Shown here: positions 8,765-16,548 of the stretch, piece after piece
Position numbering within the stretch: the first letter of the stretch is position 1
Layout: the number at the start of each line of letters is the position of its first letter
Assembly: GCF_000444875.1 (NCBI RefSeq)
Contig: NC_021985.1
Span: 6,096,170 to 6,160,169, forward strand
DNA: 64,000 nucleotides
Source of the DNA: Streptomyces collinus Tu 365
GTDB taxonomy: Bacteria; Actinomycetota; Actinomycetes; Streptomycetales; Streptomycetaceae
Reading direction: 5' to 3'
Position numbers and translations under genes: made by a program
Notes under the pieces: generated by a model
What the model was told of the DNA's origin: nothing
Database searches by the model: none
Seen by the model: only the letters and a program-made list of their open reading frames with translations

Positions 8765-8796
8765 CGACGGAGCGGGCGTCCGCCCCTTGACCGCCG

Positions 8797-8988
8797 GTGC
8801 ACTTTCGAACAGCCGGCACCCCGGTTGCTCGCTCCGGCCCGCCAGGCGGCCAAGGCCCTGGTCGACCGGGACATCGCCCGCACACCCAGGCCGACTGGGG
8901 CCGGGGCAACCGGCTGTTCGTCGGATTCGGCCGCGGCGAACTCGCCGCCGGCCTCGTGGACGCCTTCGCGGCGTGGTTGCGGCACTGA
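8797..8988 (+). pseudogene. Possible gene remnant, unrecognised
   Basis: The 418 bases between the lipoprotein gene and the membrane-protein gene hold no convincing intact gene. Toward 8900-8988 one plus-strand frame reads DWGRGNRLFVGFGRGELAAG followed by LVDAFAAWLRH and a stop. That looks like the end of a real protein with normal codon use, while the preceding stretch seems to belong to another frame. It may be the C-terminal stump of a frameshifted gene. I do not recognise the family. Confidence 0.25.
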
Positions 8989-9120
8989 GACAGGGCCTCG
9001 ATCCAGGGCGTGCTGCCCGGACGCCCTTGGCCGGCCCAAGTCCCCCTCGCTGGGCCTGCGTACGGCACTCCGGGCAGACGACCGTGCGCTGCACCGGCTG
9101 CGCCGGAACATGAGGCTCCC

Positions 9121-9138
9121 GGGGGGCACGTACCCCCC
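9121..9138. repeat. G6/C6 inverted repeat
   Basis: Six G and six C bases flank CACGTA, able to form a short very stable hairpin directly upstream of the palindromic operator at 9146. It could terminate transcription arriving from upstream or insulate the promoter; no role is proven. Confidence 0.4.
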
Positions 9139-9145
9139 ACCAATA

Positions 9146-9176
9146 TTTTGAACACGTTCAAAACAAGGCGTACGCT
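9146..9176 (+). promoter_or_regulatory. Promoter with embedded palindromic operator
   Basis: TTGAAC at 9148-9153 and TACGCT at 9171-9176 are exactly 17 bases apart, giving a near-ideal vegetative promoter. The -35 box lies inside a palindrome, TTTTGAACACGTTCAAAA (9146-9163), with two perfect 8-base arms around a 2-base centre. TetR-type repressors often bind such sites, so occupancy would block RNA polymerase. The ATG at 9183 follows the -10 box by six bases, so the mRNA is probably leaderless. Confidence 0.75.
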
Positions 9177-9182
9177 GAGGTC

Positions 9183-9710
9183 ATGAGCGACAGAGCTGCC
9201 CTGCTCAAGGGCATTCGCGTGTGGCTGGGTCTCTTCGTCGTGTGTCTCGTGCTCAGCGGGGCCACCGCCTTTCCGCTGGTGCACGAACTGCGCTGGGTCG
9301 AGGACGGGTTGCGGGCGCTGTCGGTGTCCGAGTGGCTGCCGGGGCTCGTGCGGTGGATCTCCCGGGTGCGCGAGGGGCTCGACACCGTCGACGCCGACTA
9401 TCCGTTCGTGCTGTACGGGACGGACTGGCTGGCCTTCGCGCATCTCGTCATCGCCGTCGCCTTCTACGGGCCTTACCGCGACCCGGTGCGCAACATCTGG
9501 GTGGTCGAGTTCGGGATGATCGCCTGCGCCGGCATCGTCCCGCTCGCGCTCGTCTGCGGCCCGGTCAGAGGGATTCCCTTCTGGTGGAGCCTGCTCGACA
9601 TGTCGTTCGGGATGTTCGGGGTCGTCCCGCTGTATGTCGTGCGCCGGAAGACCAAGCGGCTGGAGGCGCTCGACGGAGCGACGGCCGCGAGGCCGCTGCC
9701 CGCGGTCTGA
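9183..9710 (+). CDS. Integral membrane protein of unknown function
   Basis: A 175-residue protein with four hydrophobic segments: one at residues 12-30 (LGLFVVCLVLSGATAFPLV), one near 80-95 (WLAFAHLVIAVAFY), one near 108-125, and one near 130-150. The two loops carry conserved-looking aromatic residues and the tail is basic. I do not recognise a characterised family. It is monocistronic, reads from the operator-bearing promoter just upstream, and ends at a bidirectional hairpin. Tight repression by a TetR-type regulator encoded elsewhere is inferred from the palindrome; no regulator gene adjoins it. Confidence 0.8.
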   Translation: MSDRAALLKGIRVWLGLFVVCLVLSGATAFPLVHELRWVEDGLRALSVSEWLPGLVRWISRVREGLDTVDADYPFVLYGTDWLAFAHLVIAVAFYGPYRDPVRNIWVVEFGMIACAGIVPLALVCGPVRGIPFWWSLLDMSFGMFGVVPLYVVRRKTKRLEALDGATAARPLPAV

Positions 9711-9735
9711 AGGGTGAGGCCGTACGCGCGGCACA

Positions 9736-9765
9736 CGGCCGGGACCCGTGATCGGGTCCCGGCCG
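9736..9765. terminator. Bidirectional hairpin between convergent genes
   Basis: GGCCGGGACCC (9737-9747) pairs with GGGTCCCGGCC (9754-9764) around a 6-base loop, with one more C-G pair outside. It lies between the stops of the membrane-protein gene and the convergent secreted-protein gene and can serve both. Confidence 0.65.
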
Positions 9766-9799
9766 GTGAACGGTGCGAAGTGCGGTGGCGCGTGCCGCG

Positions 9800-10291
9800 T
9801 CAGCTGTAGTTGTCGGGGACGAAGCAGAGGTCCACGCGGCCGATGCCGGGCATCTGGCCGCCCGGGTTGAGCGGCGGGAAGAGTCCCGAGTCGCTGTCGA
9901 TGCCGTTGGGGAAGCCGGTGTTGGAGTCATAGATGTAGCGGTTGGCGTTCGGGCCGCCCGCGACGGTGACCTGGCGGACGGCGATGGAGTTCGGCTGGGC
10001 GATGCTGAACGCCATCTCCTTGTTGCCGTTGGAGAACGTGAGGGTGACGTCGCCGCTTCCGTCACCGGGAATGGCGACGTGGAACGTCTGCGGGGTGTTC
10101 GAGGCGGTCACGCTGAGCAGCTGCTGACCCGGCGCACACGCCGCGGCGGGGTGGCCCGGAATGAAGACGGGGGGAACCTCCGCGGCCAGTGCGGGGCCGG
10201 CGGCGACGCCGAGGGCCACCAGCGTGGTCACGCCGGCACAGGCGAGGCGCGCGGTCCACGCCCGCGTCGTCGAACGGGTAGTCACTCGCAT
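9800..10291 (-). CDS. Small secreted protein, function unknown
   Basis: A 163-residue protein. After a basic N-terminus (MRVTTRSTTRAWTAR) comes a hydrophobic stretch ending in AGPALA, a standard signal peptidase site, leaving a mature domain of about 120 residues. Two cysteines, in AAACAPG near the start and LCFVPDNYS at the end, could form a disulfide across the mature domain; the rest looks like beta-sandwich sequence (VTLTFSNGNKEMAFSIAQP). I do not recognise the family. The ATG at 10291 has AAGGAG upstream and is preferred to the longer frame. It is convergent with the preceding membrane-protein gene. Confidence 0.8.
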   Translation of the reverse strand: MRVTTRSTTRAWTARLACAGVTTLVALGVAAGPALAAEVPPVFIPGHPAAACAPGQQLLSVTASNTPQTFHVAIPGDGSGDVTLTFSNGNKEMAFSIAQPNSIAVRQVTVAGGPNANRYIYDSNTGFPNGIDSDSGLFPPLNPGGQMPGIGRVDLCFVPDNYS

Positions 10292-10643
10292 CACGAGCAC
10301 TCCTTCTTCTGCTTGGGCCCAGAGCTCGGGCACCAGATCTCACCCACGCGCACTCTCGTTCCGTCGCGGATTCGAGTGCTGGACCTTTGTCCACCGTCGG
10401 GCGTCGTCAACGTTTCCACCGCGTGACGGCCGACAAGCAGAGCGACTCCTTTCCGTAGACCATTTGAGGCGTATAAAACGACTGGAAAGGTGAGAGTGGC
10501 ACCGGGGCCGTGCTGCCGATGGGTGACACGGTGGCCCTTCTCGGCCCGGGAGTCGCTCCAGAAATATCCGAGTTCAGTATCTTTGCGGCGCTCTCCCGCC
10601 TTCACCGCTTCCTGATCACACCCCCTCCACCCCGGGATGTTCC
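10292..10643. other. Divergent intergenic region, promoter-like AT islands
   Basis: No gene is seen in these 352 bases between two outward-reading secreted-protein genes. Two AT-rich islands stand out: one near 10461-10480 (GGCGTATAAAACG), flanked by CCTTTCC at 10448 and GGAAAGG at 10484 as an inverted repeat, and one near 10560-10585 (AATATCC, GTTCAGTATCTTTG). They are the likely promoters of the minus- and plus-strand genes respectively; exact -35 and -10 boxes cannot be fixed. Confidence 0.4.
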
Positions 10644-12182
10644 ATGCGCCTGAGGAAAAACACGGCGAGGCTGGTCACCGGCACCTCCACCGTGGCCCTT
10701 CTCGCGGCCGCCTCGCTCACGGCCGCCCACGGCGCACCGGCGCCCGGCGTCAAGGCGCCGGCCCGCAGCGAGCAGACCCTGACCGCCGCCGCGCTGCCGA
10801 CCTGGCAGACCGACGGCATCGTCTGGTCGGTCGCCTACGCGCGCGGTGTCGTGTACGTCGGCGGCACCTTCGACAGCGTGCGTCCGCCCGGCGCCGAGCC
10901 CGGCCAGAAGGCGGTCGCCCGCAAGAACTTCGCCGCGTTCGACGCCGTCACGGGCCGGCTGCTGCCGTGCGCCCACTCCTTCACGGAGGGCGAGGCGACG
11001 GTACGGGCCCTGAAGGCGTCGAGCGACGGCAAGGTGCTGTACGTCGGCGGATCGTTCGGCAAGGTCGACGACACGGCGGTGTCCAGCGCGGTCGCGCTCG
11101 ACACGGCCGGCTGCTCGCTGCGCGCGGACTTCCGCCCCGCGGTCGCGGCCACGGTCCGCGCCATCGCCACCAACGGCACCACGGTGTACCTCGGCGGCGA
11201 CTTCCTCACCGTCGACGGCCGCAAGAGGCAGCACCTCGCGGCCCTGCGGCCGGGCGGCTCCCTGCTCCCGCTCAGGGCGCGCATCGACGAGCCGGTACGC
11301 GCCCTGCTCGTGGCACCGAAGCAGGGAAAGCTCCTCGTCGGCGGCGACTTCCACCAGGTCGACGGTGAGGCCCAGCAGGCCCTGGTCGCCCTGAACCCCG
11401 CCACCGGTTCGACCGTCGCCTCGTTCCCGGGCTGGCTGCCCAAGGGGTCCTCGGTGAAGGCGCTGGCGAGCGACGGCAGGAACTTCTACGTCGCCGCCGA
11501 GGGCCGGGGGACCGGGATCTTCGACGGCCGCATCGCCGGGCGGCTGTCCGACGGGTCGATGATCTGGAAGGACTACTGTCAGGGCGCCACCCAGGCCGTC
11601 GTGGTGGACCGGGGCGTTCTCTACAGCGCCTCCCACGCCCACTACTGCATGCGCACCCCCGGCGGATTCCCCGACGGCCGCCGCCGCCACTTCCTGGCCC
11701 AGTCCGTCGGTGACAGCCGCATCCTGCACTGGTTCCCCGACACCGACGACGGACTCGGTGAGGGGATCGGCCCGCGCGCGCTGGCGATGGCCAAGGGCGT
11801 CCTGTGGGCGGGCGGTGAGTTCACCACGGTCAACGGCCGGCCCCAGCAGGGCCTGACACGCTTCTCGTCCGGGCCGGGGAACAGCGCTCCGCTGGCGGCA
11901 CCCGAACCGGCCGCCCGCAGCGACAAGGCCGGGCGGATCACGCTCACCTGGCGTGCCACATGGGACCGGGACGACGCGGAGCTGACGTACCGGATCCGGC
12001 GCGACGGCGTCCTGGTGGCCTCGCGCAAGCAGCGCTCCACCGACTGGGAGCTGCCGGAGATGACGTACACGGACTCCGTCACCCCCGGCTCCCGGCACTC
12101 CTACACGGTCACCGTGACCGACGGCAGGAACACCGTGCCCCGCTCGGCGCCGCGCGCGGTGACCGTGTCCGCCCGGAAGTGA
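10644..12182 (+). CDS. Secreted beta-propeller-like protein with C-terminal fibronectin type III domain
   Basis: A 512-residue protein with a Sec-type signal peptide (MRLRKNTARL, then a hydrophobic run ending in AAHGAPA). Residues 50-420 contain repeated blades of the form VVYVGGTFDSV, VLYVGGSFGKV, TVYLGGDFLTV, LLVGGDFHQV and VLWAGGEFTTV, each about 40-50 residues, as in a beta-propeller. Residues 430-512 form a fibronectin type III domain (ITLTWRATWDRDDAELTYRI to YTVTVTDGRNTVPRSAP). Four cysteines lie in the propeller. The ribosome site is weak and an out-of-frame ATG lies just upstream, so the start is moderately certain. It is extracellular; ligand or enzyme activity is unknown. Confidence 0.82.
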   Translation: MRLRKNTARLVTGTSTVALLAAASLTAAHGAPAPGVKAPARSEQTLTAAALPTWQTDGIVWSVAYARGVVYVGGTFDSVRPPGAEPGQKAVARKNFAAFDAVTGRLLPCAHSFTEGEATVRALKASSDGKVLYVGGSFGKVDDTAVSSAVALDTAGCSLRADFRPAVAATVRAIATNGTTVYLGGDFLTVDGRKRQHLAALRPGGSLLPLRARIDEPVRALLVAPKQGKLLVGGDFHQVDGEAQQALVALNPATGSTVASFPGWLPKGSSVKALASDGRNFYVAAEGRGTGIFDGRIAGRLSDGSMIWKDYCQGATQAVVVDRGVLYSASHAHYCMRTPGGFPDGRRRHFLAQSVGDSRILHWFPDTDDGLGEGIGPRALAMAKGVLWAGGEFTTVNGRPQQGLTRFSSGPGNSAPLAAPEPAARSDKAGRITLTWRATWDRDDAELTYRIRRDGVLVASRKQRSTDWELPEMTYTDSVTPGSRHSYTVTVTDGRNTVPRSAPRAVTVSARK

Positions 12183-12203
12183 AGGGGCGGGGCACGACGG
12201 CGG

Positions 12204-12980
12204 TCAGCCCGCGTCGCGCACGACGTCGCCCCGCACGACGTCGTCCCGCACCATGTCGCCCCGCACGATGCCGTCGAGCTCGATGCCGTCCCGCAGGATC
12301 TCGCCCCGCAGGGCGGTGAGGACGTCGACGCGGTTCGTGGTGATCGAGTCGACGCCCACGTCCAGGAGGCGGCGCATGGAGCGGCGGGTGTCCGGTGTCC
12401 AGACGGACAGCAGGTACCCGCCGTGGTGGACACGGGCCGCCAGGTCGCGGTCCACCAGGGCGAAGCGGTAGTTGAGCCAGCGCGGGCGCACCGCGTCCAG
12501 CACCGCCGGACGGGGCGGCGCGAGCGAGGTCCAGGTCAGGGCGATCTCGGCGGCGGGATCGGCGGCCCGGACCGCGAGCACGGCCTCGGCGTGGGCGCTG
12601 TAGTACACCCGGTCCCCGGCCCCGCACTGCCGTACCACGTCCAGGGTCCGCTCCACGGACCGCCGGTCGACCCGCCCGCACAGGTCGATCATCACCCGGC
12701 TGCCCTCCGTCGCCAGGAGCGCCTCGGGCAGCGTCGGCACCGCTCCCCGGGTGAGCCCGCGCACCTCGTCCGCCGACAGCGCGCGCAGCGGCCGGTCGTG
12801 CGCCCACAGCCGGCGCAGGGTCTCGTCGTGCAGCAGCACGGGGACGCCGTCGCGGGTGAGCCGTACGTCGATCTCGACCGCGTCCGCGCCCAGGGCGAGC
12901 GCGGAACGCAGCGAGTCGAGGGTGTTCTCGCGGAACCGGTAGGGGTCGCCGCGGTGGGCCACGGCGGTCACGTTCTGCAT
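12204..12980 (-). CDS. Glycerophosphoryl diester phosphodiesterase (GDPD)
   Basis: A 258-residue GDPD-family enzyme, hydrolysing glycerophosphodiesters to glycerol 3-phosphate and an alcohol. Signature elements are HRGDPYRFRENTLDSL (catalytic HR and the EN pair), DAVEIDVRLTRDGVPVLLHD (metal-binding Glu/Asp and the second His) and SVWTPDT near the end. There is no signal peptide, so it is cytoplasmic. The ATG at 12980 follows a CACAAT box by a few bases and is probably leaderless; the longer frame has no support. The last 35 residues are seven pentapeptide units (LRGEI, LRDGI, ELDGI, VRGDM, VRDDV, VRGDV, VRDAG) encoded by a 15-bp repeat and are not part of the normal fold. Confidence 0.88.
   Translation of the reverse strand: MQNVTAVAHRGDPYRFRENTLDSLRSALALGADAVEIDVRLTRDGVPVLLHDETLRRLWAHDRPLRALSADEVRGLTRGAVPTLPEALLATEGSRVMIDLCGRVDRRSVERTLDVVRQCGAGDRVYYSAHAEAVLAVRAADPAAEIALTWTSLAPPRPAVLDAVRPRWLNYRFALVDRDLAARVHHGGYLLSVWTPDTRRSMRRLLDVGVDSITTNRVDVLTALRGEILRDGIELDGIVRGDMVRDDVVRGDVVRDAG
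12217..12306 (-). repeat. Six degenerate 15-bp tandem repeats at the 3' end of the GDPD gene
   Basis: Units begin at 12217, 12232, 12247, 12262, 12277 and 12292; the first reads CGCACGACGTCGCCC and the second differs at one base. Because the period is a multiple of three, the array stays in frame and lengthens the protein by pentapeptides. The units nearest the stop are the most alike, suggesting recent expansion there. Confidence 0.8.
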
Positions 12981-12999
12981 GGCCCCATTGTGGGGTGTG

Positions 13000-14070
13000 T
13001 CAGGGCGCGAGCCAGGCCGCGGTGTAGGTGTCGATCTCGGCCTCGATCCTGGACTTGCCGGGGGCGTCGAGGAAGGACGCCCGCACGGCGTTCTTCGCCA
13101 GGTCGGCCAGGCCCCGCTCGTCGAGGTCGAGGAGGCGGGCGGCCACCGCGTACTCGTTGTTGAGGTCGGTGCCGAACATCGGCGGGTCGTCGGAGTTGAT
13201 CGTGACCAGCACACCGGCCCGGACGAACTCGCCGATCGGGTGCTCGTCCAGGGTGCGGACCGCGCGGGTGGCGATGTTGGAGGTCGGGCAGACCTCCAGC
13301 GGGATGCGGTGCTCGGCGAGGTGCGCGAGGAGTGCGGGGTCCTGGGCGGAGCTGGTGCCGTGGCCGATGCGCTCGGCGCGCAGCTCCGTCAGCGCGTCCC
13401 ACACCGTCTGCGGTCCGGTGGTCTCCCCGGCGTGCGGGACGGAGTGCAGCCCGGCCGCGATGGCACGGTCGAAGTAGGGCTTGAACTGCGGCCGGGGCAC
13501 GCCGATCTCCGGGCCGCCGAGCCCGAACGACACCAGACCCTCCGGGCGGATCCGGTCGTCGGTCGCGAGGCGCGCGGTCTCCTCCGCGGACTCGAGGCCG
13601 GCCTCTCCGGGGATGTCGAAGCACCAGCGCAGCACGGTCCCGAACTCGGCCTCGGCGGCCTTGCGGGCGTCCTCGATCGCGGCCATGAAGCCCAGCTCGT
13701 CGATGCCGCGGCGGGTGGAGGAGAACGGGGTGATGGTCAGCTCGGCGTACCGCACCTGCTGCCGGGCCAGGTCGCGGGCCACCTCGAAGGTCAGCAGCCG
13801 GACGTCCTCCGGGGTGCGGATCAGGTCCACGACGGACAGGTACACGTCGATGAAGTGCGCGAAGTCCGTGAACGTGAAGTAGTCGGCCAGGGCCTCGGGG
13901 TCGGTGGGCACCTTGGAGTCGGGGTGGCGGGCGGCCAGTTCCGAGACGATGCGCGGGGAGGCGGAGCCGACGTGGTGGACGTGCAGTTCGGCCTTGGGCA
14001 GTCCGGCGATGAAGGCGTGCAGATCGCGGTCGGACGTGCCGACGGCCGGTACGGAGCTGCGGTCGGACAA
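13000..14070 (-). CDS. Adenosine deaminase family; possibly aminodeoxyfutalosine deaminase
   Basis: A 356-residue metal-dependent deaminase. AELHVHHVGSASP near residue 28 is the N-terminal metal motif, PHAGETTGP the catalytic His-Glu region, ERIGHGT the third motif and NSDDPPMF the Asp that holds zinc and activates water. True adenosine deaminases usually read HLHLDG in the first motif and bind adenosine; the HVHHVGSAS variant suggests a different purine nucleoside. Streptomyces make menaquinone by the futalosine route, which needs an aminodeoxyfutalosine deaminase from this family, and from memory the S. coelicolor counterpart has been assigned so. Both readings remain open. It lies upstream of the GDPD gene with a 19-base gap. 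Confidence 0.85.
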   Translation of the reverse strand: MSDRSSVPAVGTSDRDLHAFIAGLPKAELHVHHVGSASPRIVSELAARHPDSKVPTDPEALADYFTFTDFAHFIDVYLSVVDLIRTPEDVRLLTFEVARDLARQQVRYAELTITPFSSTRRGIDELGFMAAIEDARKAAEAEFGTVLRWCFDIPGEAGLESAEETARLATDDRIRPEGLVSFGLGGPEIGVPRPQFKPYFDRAIAAGLHSVPHAGETTGPQTVWDALTELRAERIGHGTSSAQDPALLAHLAEHRIPLEVCPTSNIATRAVRTLDEHPIGEFVRAGVLVTINSDDPPMFGTDLNNEYAVAARLLDLDERGLADLAKNAVRASFLDAPGKSRIEAEIDTYTAAWLAP

Positions 14071-14231
14071 GGGTTCCTCCCCGGGAACGGCGCCCGTGGA
14101 CCTGGGGTCCGTGGTCCGGGCGCGGGTGATCGGCTGATCGGTGACTCCAGGTCATCGTAGGCCCCCGGCCTCGACGGCCCTGGCCTCGCCCGTAGCATGG
14201 CCGGACGTCCGACACAGGGGGGTCCTGAGCC

Positions 14232-15404
14232 ATGTCAGAGCAGGTGCCGCAGCCGATACCGCCGGAGCACGGCGCCGGCGAGGGGTCCTTGGCACCTGAG
14301 GGCTCCGCGCCCCGGGTCTCGCTGGACAAGGGGAGTGGGCGGGAGCCCGTCGACTCCCCCCGGGCCGAGCGGTCCGCGCGCGAGGGAGCGGCGACGACGC
14401 CGGCCGCGGGCGTGGAGGCGGATCCGTGGGCACCTCGGGTGAGCCCGCAGGGGGCCGGCGCCACGGTCGTCTCCGACGCCTCGCCTTTCTCCGGTCTTTC
14501 GGACGCTCCCGCCGGCGAGGCCACCGCCCCGGCTCCCGCGCCGCAGCCCCCCGTCCACGACCAGCGGACGGTCGCCTCGCTCCCCGCCCCGGACGCACCC
14601 GCCGACGCGGTCCCACCGGCCTGGGCCAAACCGGCCGACCCCTTCGCCCCACCGGCCCCCGCACCGTCCGGGCCCGCCCAGGCGGACCCGTTCTCGCCCC
14701 CGGCCGGTACGCCGTCCACGCCCGGCCAGGCGGCGCCGTTCCCGCCCCCGGCCGGCGCGCCGTCGGCGGGCACCCCGGCGCATCAGTTCGCGCCCCCTTC
14801 CGGCGCGTCCGCGAACCCGTTCACTCCTCCTTCCGGCACGCCCGCGAACCCGTTCGCGCCGCCCGGGCCCGGCGCTCAGACCGGAGCACCGGTGCACCCC
14901 TACGCCCCGCCGGCCCCCGCCGGGCTCGGCAACCCGTACGCGCCGCCCCCGGCGGCCGCCGCCCAGCCTCAGGAATCGGCGCCCGTCCCGCCGCCGCCCA
15001 TAGCCCCCGACGGCCCCGGCCAGGTGCCGTACGGCTATCCGGGCGCTCCGGCGGCGTACGGCTACCCGGCCCCGCAGCCGTACCCGGGCTACGGCGGGCC
15101 CGGCATCCCCGCCTACCCGGCGGCGGCCGGTTACGGCTGGCCGGGCATGCAGCCGCAGCCGAACAACGGCATGGGCACGGCCGCGCTGGTGCTGGGCATC
15201 CTGTCGGTCGTCGGGTTCTGCGCCTGGCCGCTGGCCATCGTGATGGCGATCCTGGCGGTGGTCCTCGGCTCCCTGGGCCGCGCCAAGGCCCGCCGCGGCG
15301 AGGCCGACAACCCGGGTGTGGCCCTCGCCGGCATCATCTGCGGTGCCGCGAGCATCGTCCTGATGCTGGGGCTTCTCGCCTTCGCCATCGCGTATTACAA
15401 CTGA
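14232..15404 (+). CDS. DUF4190 membrane protein with long proline-rich N-terminus
   Basis: A 390-residue protein. Residues 1-310 are low-complexity Pro/Ala/Gly/Tyr-rich sequence with recurrent units such as ANPFTPPSGTP, ANPFAPPGPG and YGYPAPQPYPGYGG. Residues 315-390 are a DUF4190 domain: helix ALVLGILSVVGFCAWPLAIV, then VMAILAVVLGSLG, a charged RAKARRGEADNPG turn, and helix IICGAASIVLMLGLLAFAIA. The proline-rich part is presumably cytoplasmic and may recruit partners. DUF4190 has no established function. The ATG at 14232 follows GGGGGGTCC. It is divergent from the deaminase gene. Confidence 0.85.
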   Translation: MSEQVPQPIPPEHGAGEGSLAPEGSAPRVSLDKGSGREPVDSPRAERSAREGAATTPAAGVEADPWAPRVSPQGAGATVVSDASPFSGLSDAPAGEATAPAPAPQPPVHDQRTVASLPAPDAPADAVPPAWAKPADPFAPPAPAPSGPAQADPFSPPAGTPSTPGQAAPFPPPAGAPSAGTPAHQFAPPSGASANPFTPPSGTPANPFAPPGPGAQTGAPVHPYAPPAPAGLGNPYAPPPAAAAQPQESAPVPPPPIAPDGPGQVPYGYPGAPAAYGYPAPQPYPGYGGPGIPAYPAAAGYGWPGMQPQPNNGMGTAALVLGILSVVGFCAWPLAIVMAILAVVLGSLGRAKARRGEADNPGVALAGIICGAASIVLMLGLLAFAIAYYN

Positions 15405-15598
15405 GCCCTCCGGGGCCGACCGGCTCACGGGCGGCTCGCCCGCAGCCGGCGCGGACCGCCCAGCTCACGCCCCACCTCCGCCTCTCGGCGGGGAGTGCGG
15501 TGCCGCCGGTGCCCGGCCTTAGCGGCTCCGCCGGGCGGCGGGCCGAGGCACGCCACGGTCCCGCCGCCCACCCCTTGCGAGACGTCGAACCGTGACGG

Positions 15599-15781
15599 TC
15601 AGCCCTCGCCGCCGGCCCCCTTGATGACGTCGCAGCGGTCGTGCCCCCGGTACAGGGGGACGGGTGCTGCCCCCCCAGGCCCAGCCCTCGGACGGATGAC
15701 GTAGCAGTCGCGCCGGAACAGGTCCTGTCCCCGCGCCCGGTCCGTGCGACAGGCACCGCCCCTGCGCGCGGTCGGAGACCT
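15599..15781 (-). pseudogene. Open frame continuing in phase after the NADAR stop codon
   Basis: Immediately after the TAA of the NADAR gene, and in the same phase, 60 more codons are open to a TGA at 15599. They contain two similar motifs, DLFRRDCYVIR and LYRGHDRCDVIK, and end in GAGGEG. No ATG or GTG start lies in phase, so as it stands it would be expressed only by stop-codon readthrough. It may be a remnant of a longer ancestral protein. The other 190 bases up to the DUF4190 gene show no gene. Confidence 0.3.
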
Positions 15782-16339
15782 TTATGCCCCCGCCAGCCTC
15801 TCCCTCGCCTCCATCAGGGCGAAGCCCAGCAGGTTCGGGCCGTGCCAGCGTTCCGGGTGCGAGGCCGCCTCGTCGTCGGCCGCGAGGCCGATGCCCCAGA
15901 CGCGGTCCACGGGGCTCGCCTCGACCAGGACGCGGTCGCCGGTGTTCAGCAGGAACACGCGGAGCTCCTCGTCCGAGGCGAACTTGTGCACGCTGCCCTC
16001 CACGACGACGCGGAAGCGCTCCCGTCGCCAGACGGCCTCGTCGAAACCGCGGACCAGCCGGCCCGCCTTCTTCGCCTCGGCGGGGTGCGCGGCCGCCAGG
16101 ATCCGGCGCTCCGCCTCCGCGTCACCGAAGAGCCGCGCCTTGCCGGCCATCATCCAGTGCTCGGCCGTCACGTACTCCACGCCGTCGACCACGAAGGGTG
16201 ACGGCCACCACTGGCTCAGACAGCTCGCGCCGACGCGGCCGTCCGGGCGCGGCCGGTGGCCCCAGAAGTGCAGATACTTGATGCGGGCACCCGCCCGGAC
16301 CTCCCTGAGCAGGGCCTCCACGCTGTCGATCTTCCCCAT
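15782..16339 (-). CDS. NADAR family protein (YbiA-like N-glycosidase fold)
   Basis: A 185-residue protein of the NADAR/YbiA superfamily. Visible family features are LHFWGH near residue 25, CLSQWWPSPFVVDGVEYVTA, EHWMMAGKARLFGD, and VHKFASDEELRVFLLNTGDR with WGIGLAADDE near the end. YbiA-type enzymes hydrolyse N-glycosidic bonds of damaged riboflavin precursors, and others act on ADP-ribosylated or NAD-derived compounds; which applies here is not determined by sequence. The ATG at 16339 is preferred over GTG or ATG codons ten residues upstream because the fold begins there and CACACT sits seven bases before it, consistent with a leaderless transcript. Confidence 0.85.
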   Translation of the reverse strand: MGKIDSVEALLREVRAGARIKYLHFWGHRPRPDGRVGASCLSQWWPSPFVVDGVEYVTAEHWMMAGKARLFGDAEAERRILAAAHPAEAKKAGRLVRGFDEAVWRRERFRVVVEGSVHKFASDEELRVFLLNTGDRVLVEASPVDRVWGIGLAADDEAASHPERWHGPNLLGFALMEARERLAGA

Positions 16340-16449
16340 GCACGCGAGTGTGGCACGCACCACGGACACTCCGTCCGCCCTTTTCCGCGCCGACTCGACA
16401 CCTGGTCGACAGATTCCGTCGCGTAACCAAAAGGCAACAACGGAATCAC

Positions 16450-16478
16450 TTGTTGGAGTGCACTCGCTCTGTCAGGAT
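16450..16478 (+). promoter_or_regulatory. Probable promoter of the second aldehyde dehydrogenase / polyamine import operon
   Basis: TTGTTG at 16450-16455 and CAGGAT at 16473-16478 are 17 bases apart, a good vegetative promoter. It lies about 70 bases before the ATG at 16549 and, since the genes down to 23724 are all closely spaced and co-directional, could serve the whole ALDH-potDABC-oxidase unit. Confidence 0.55.
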
Positions 16479-16548
16479 CGGCACTCAAATCGAGCTGGAG
16501 CTACGCCACCTACCCCCCGGGACGGGGCGAACGGCGGAGGAGAGCGAC

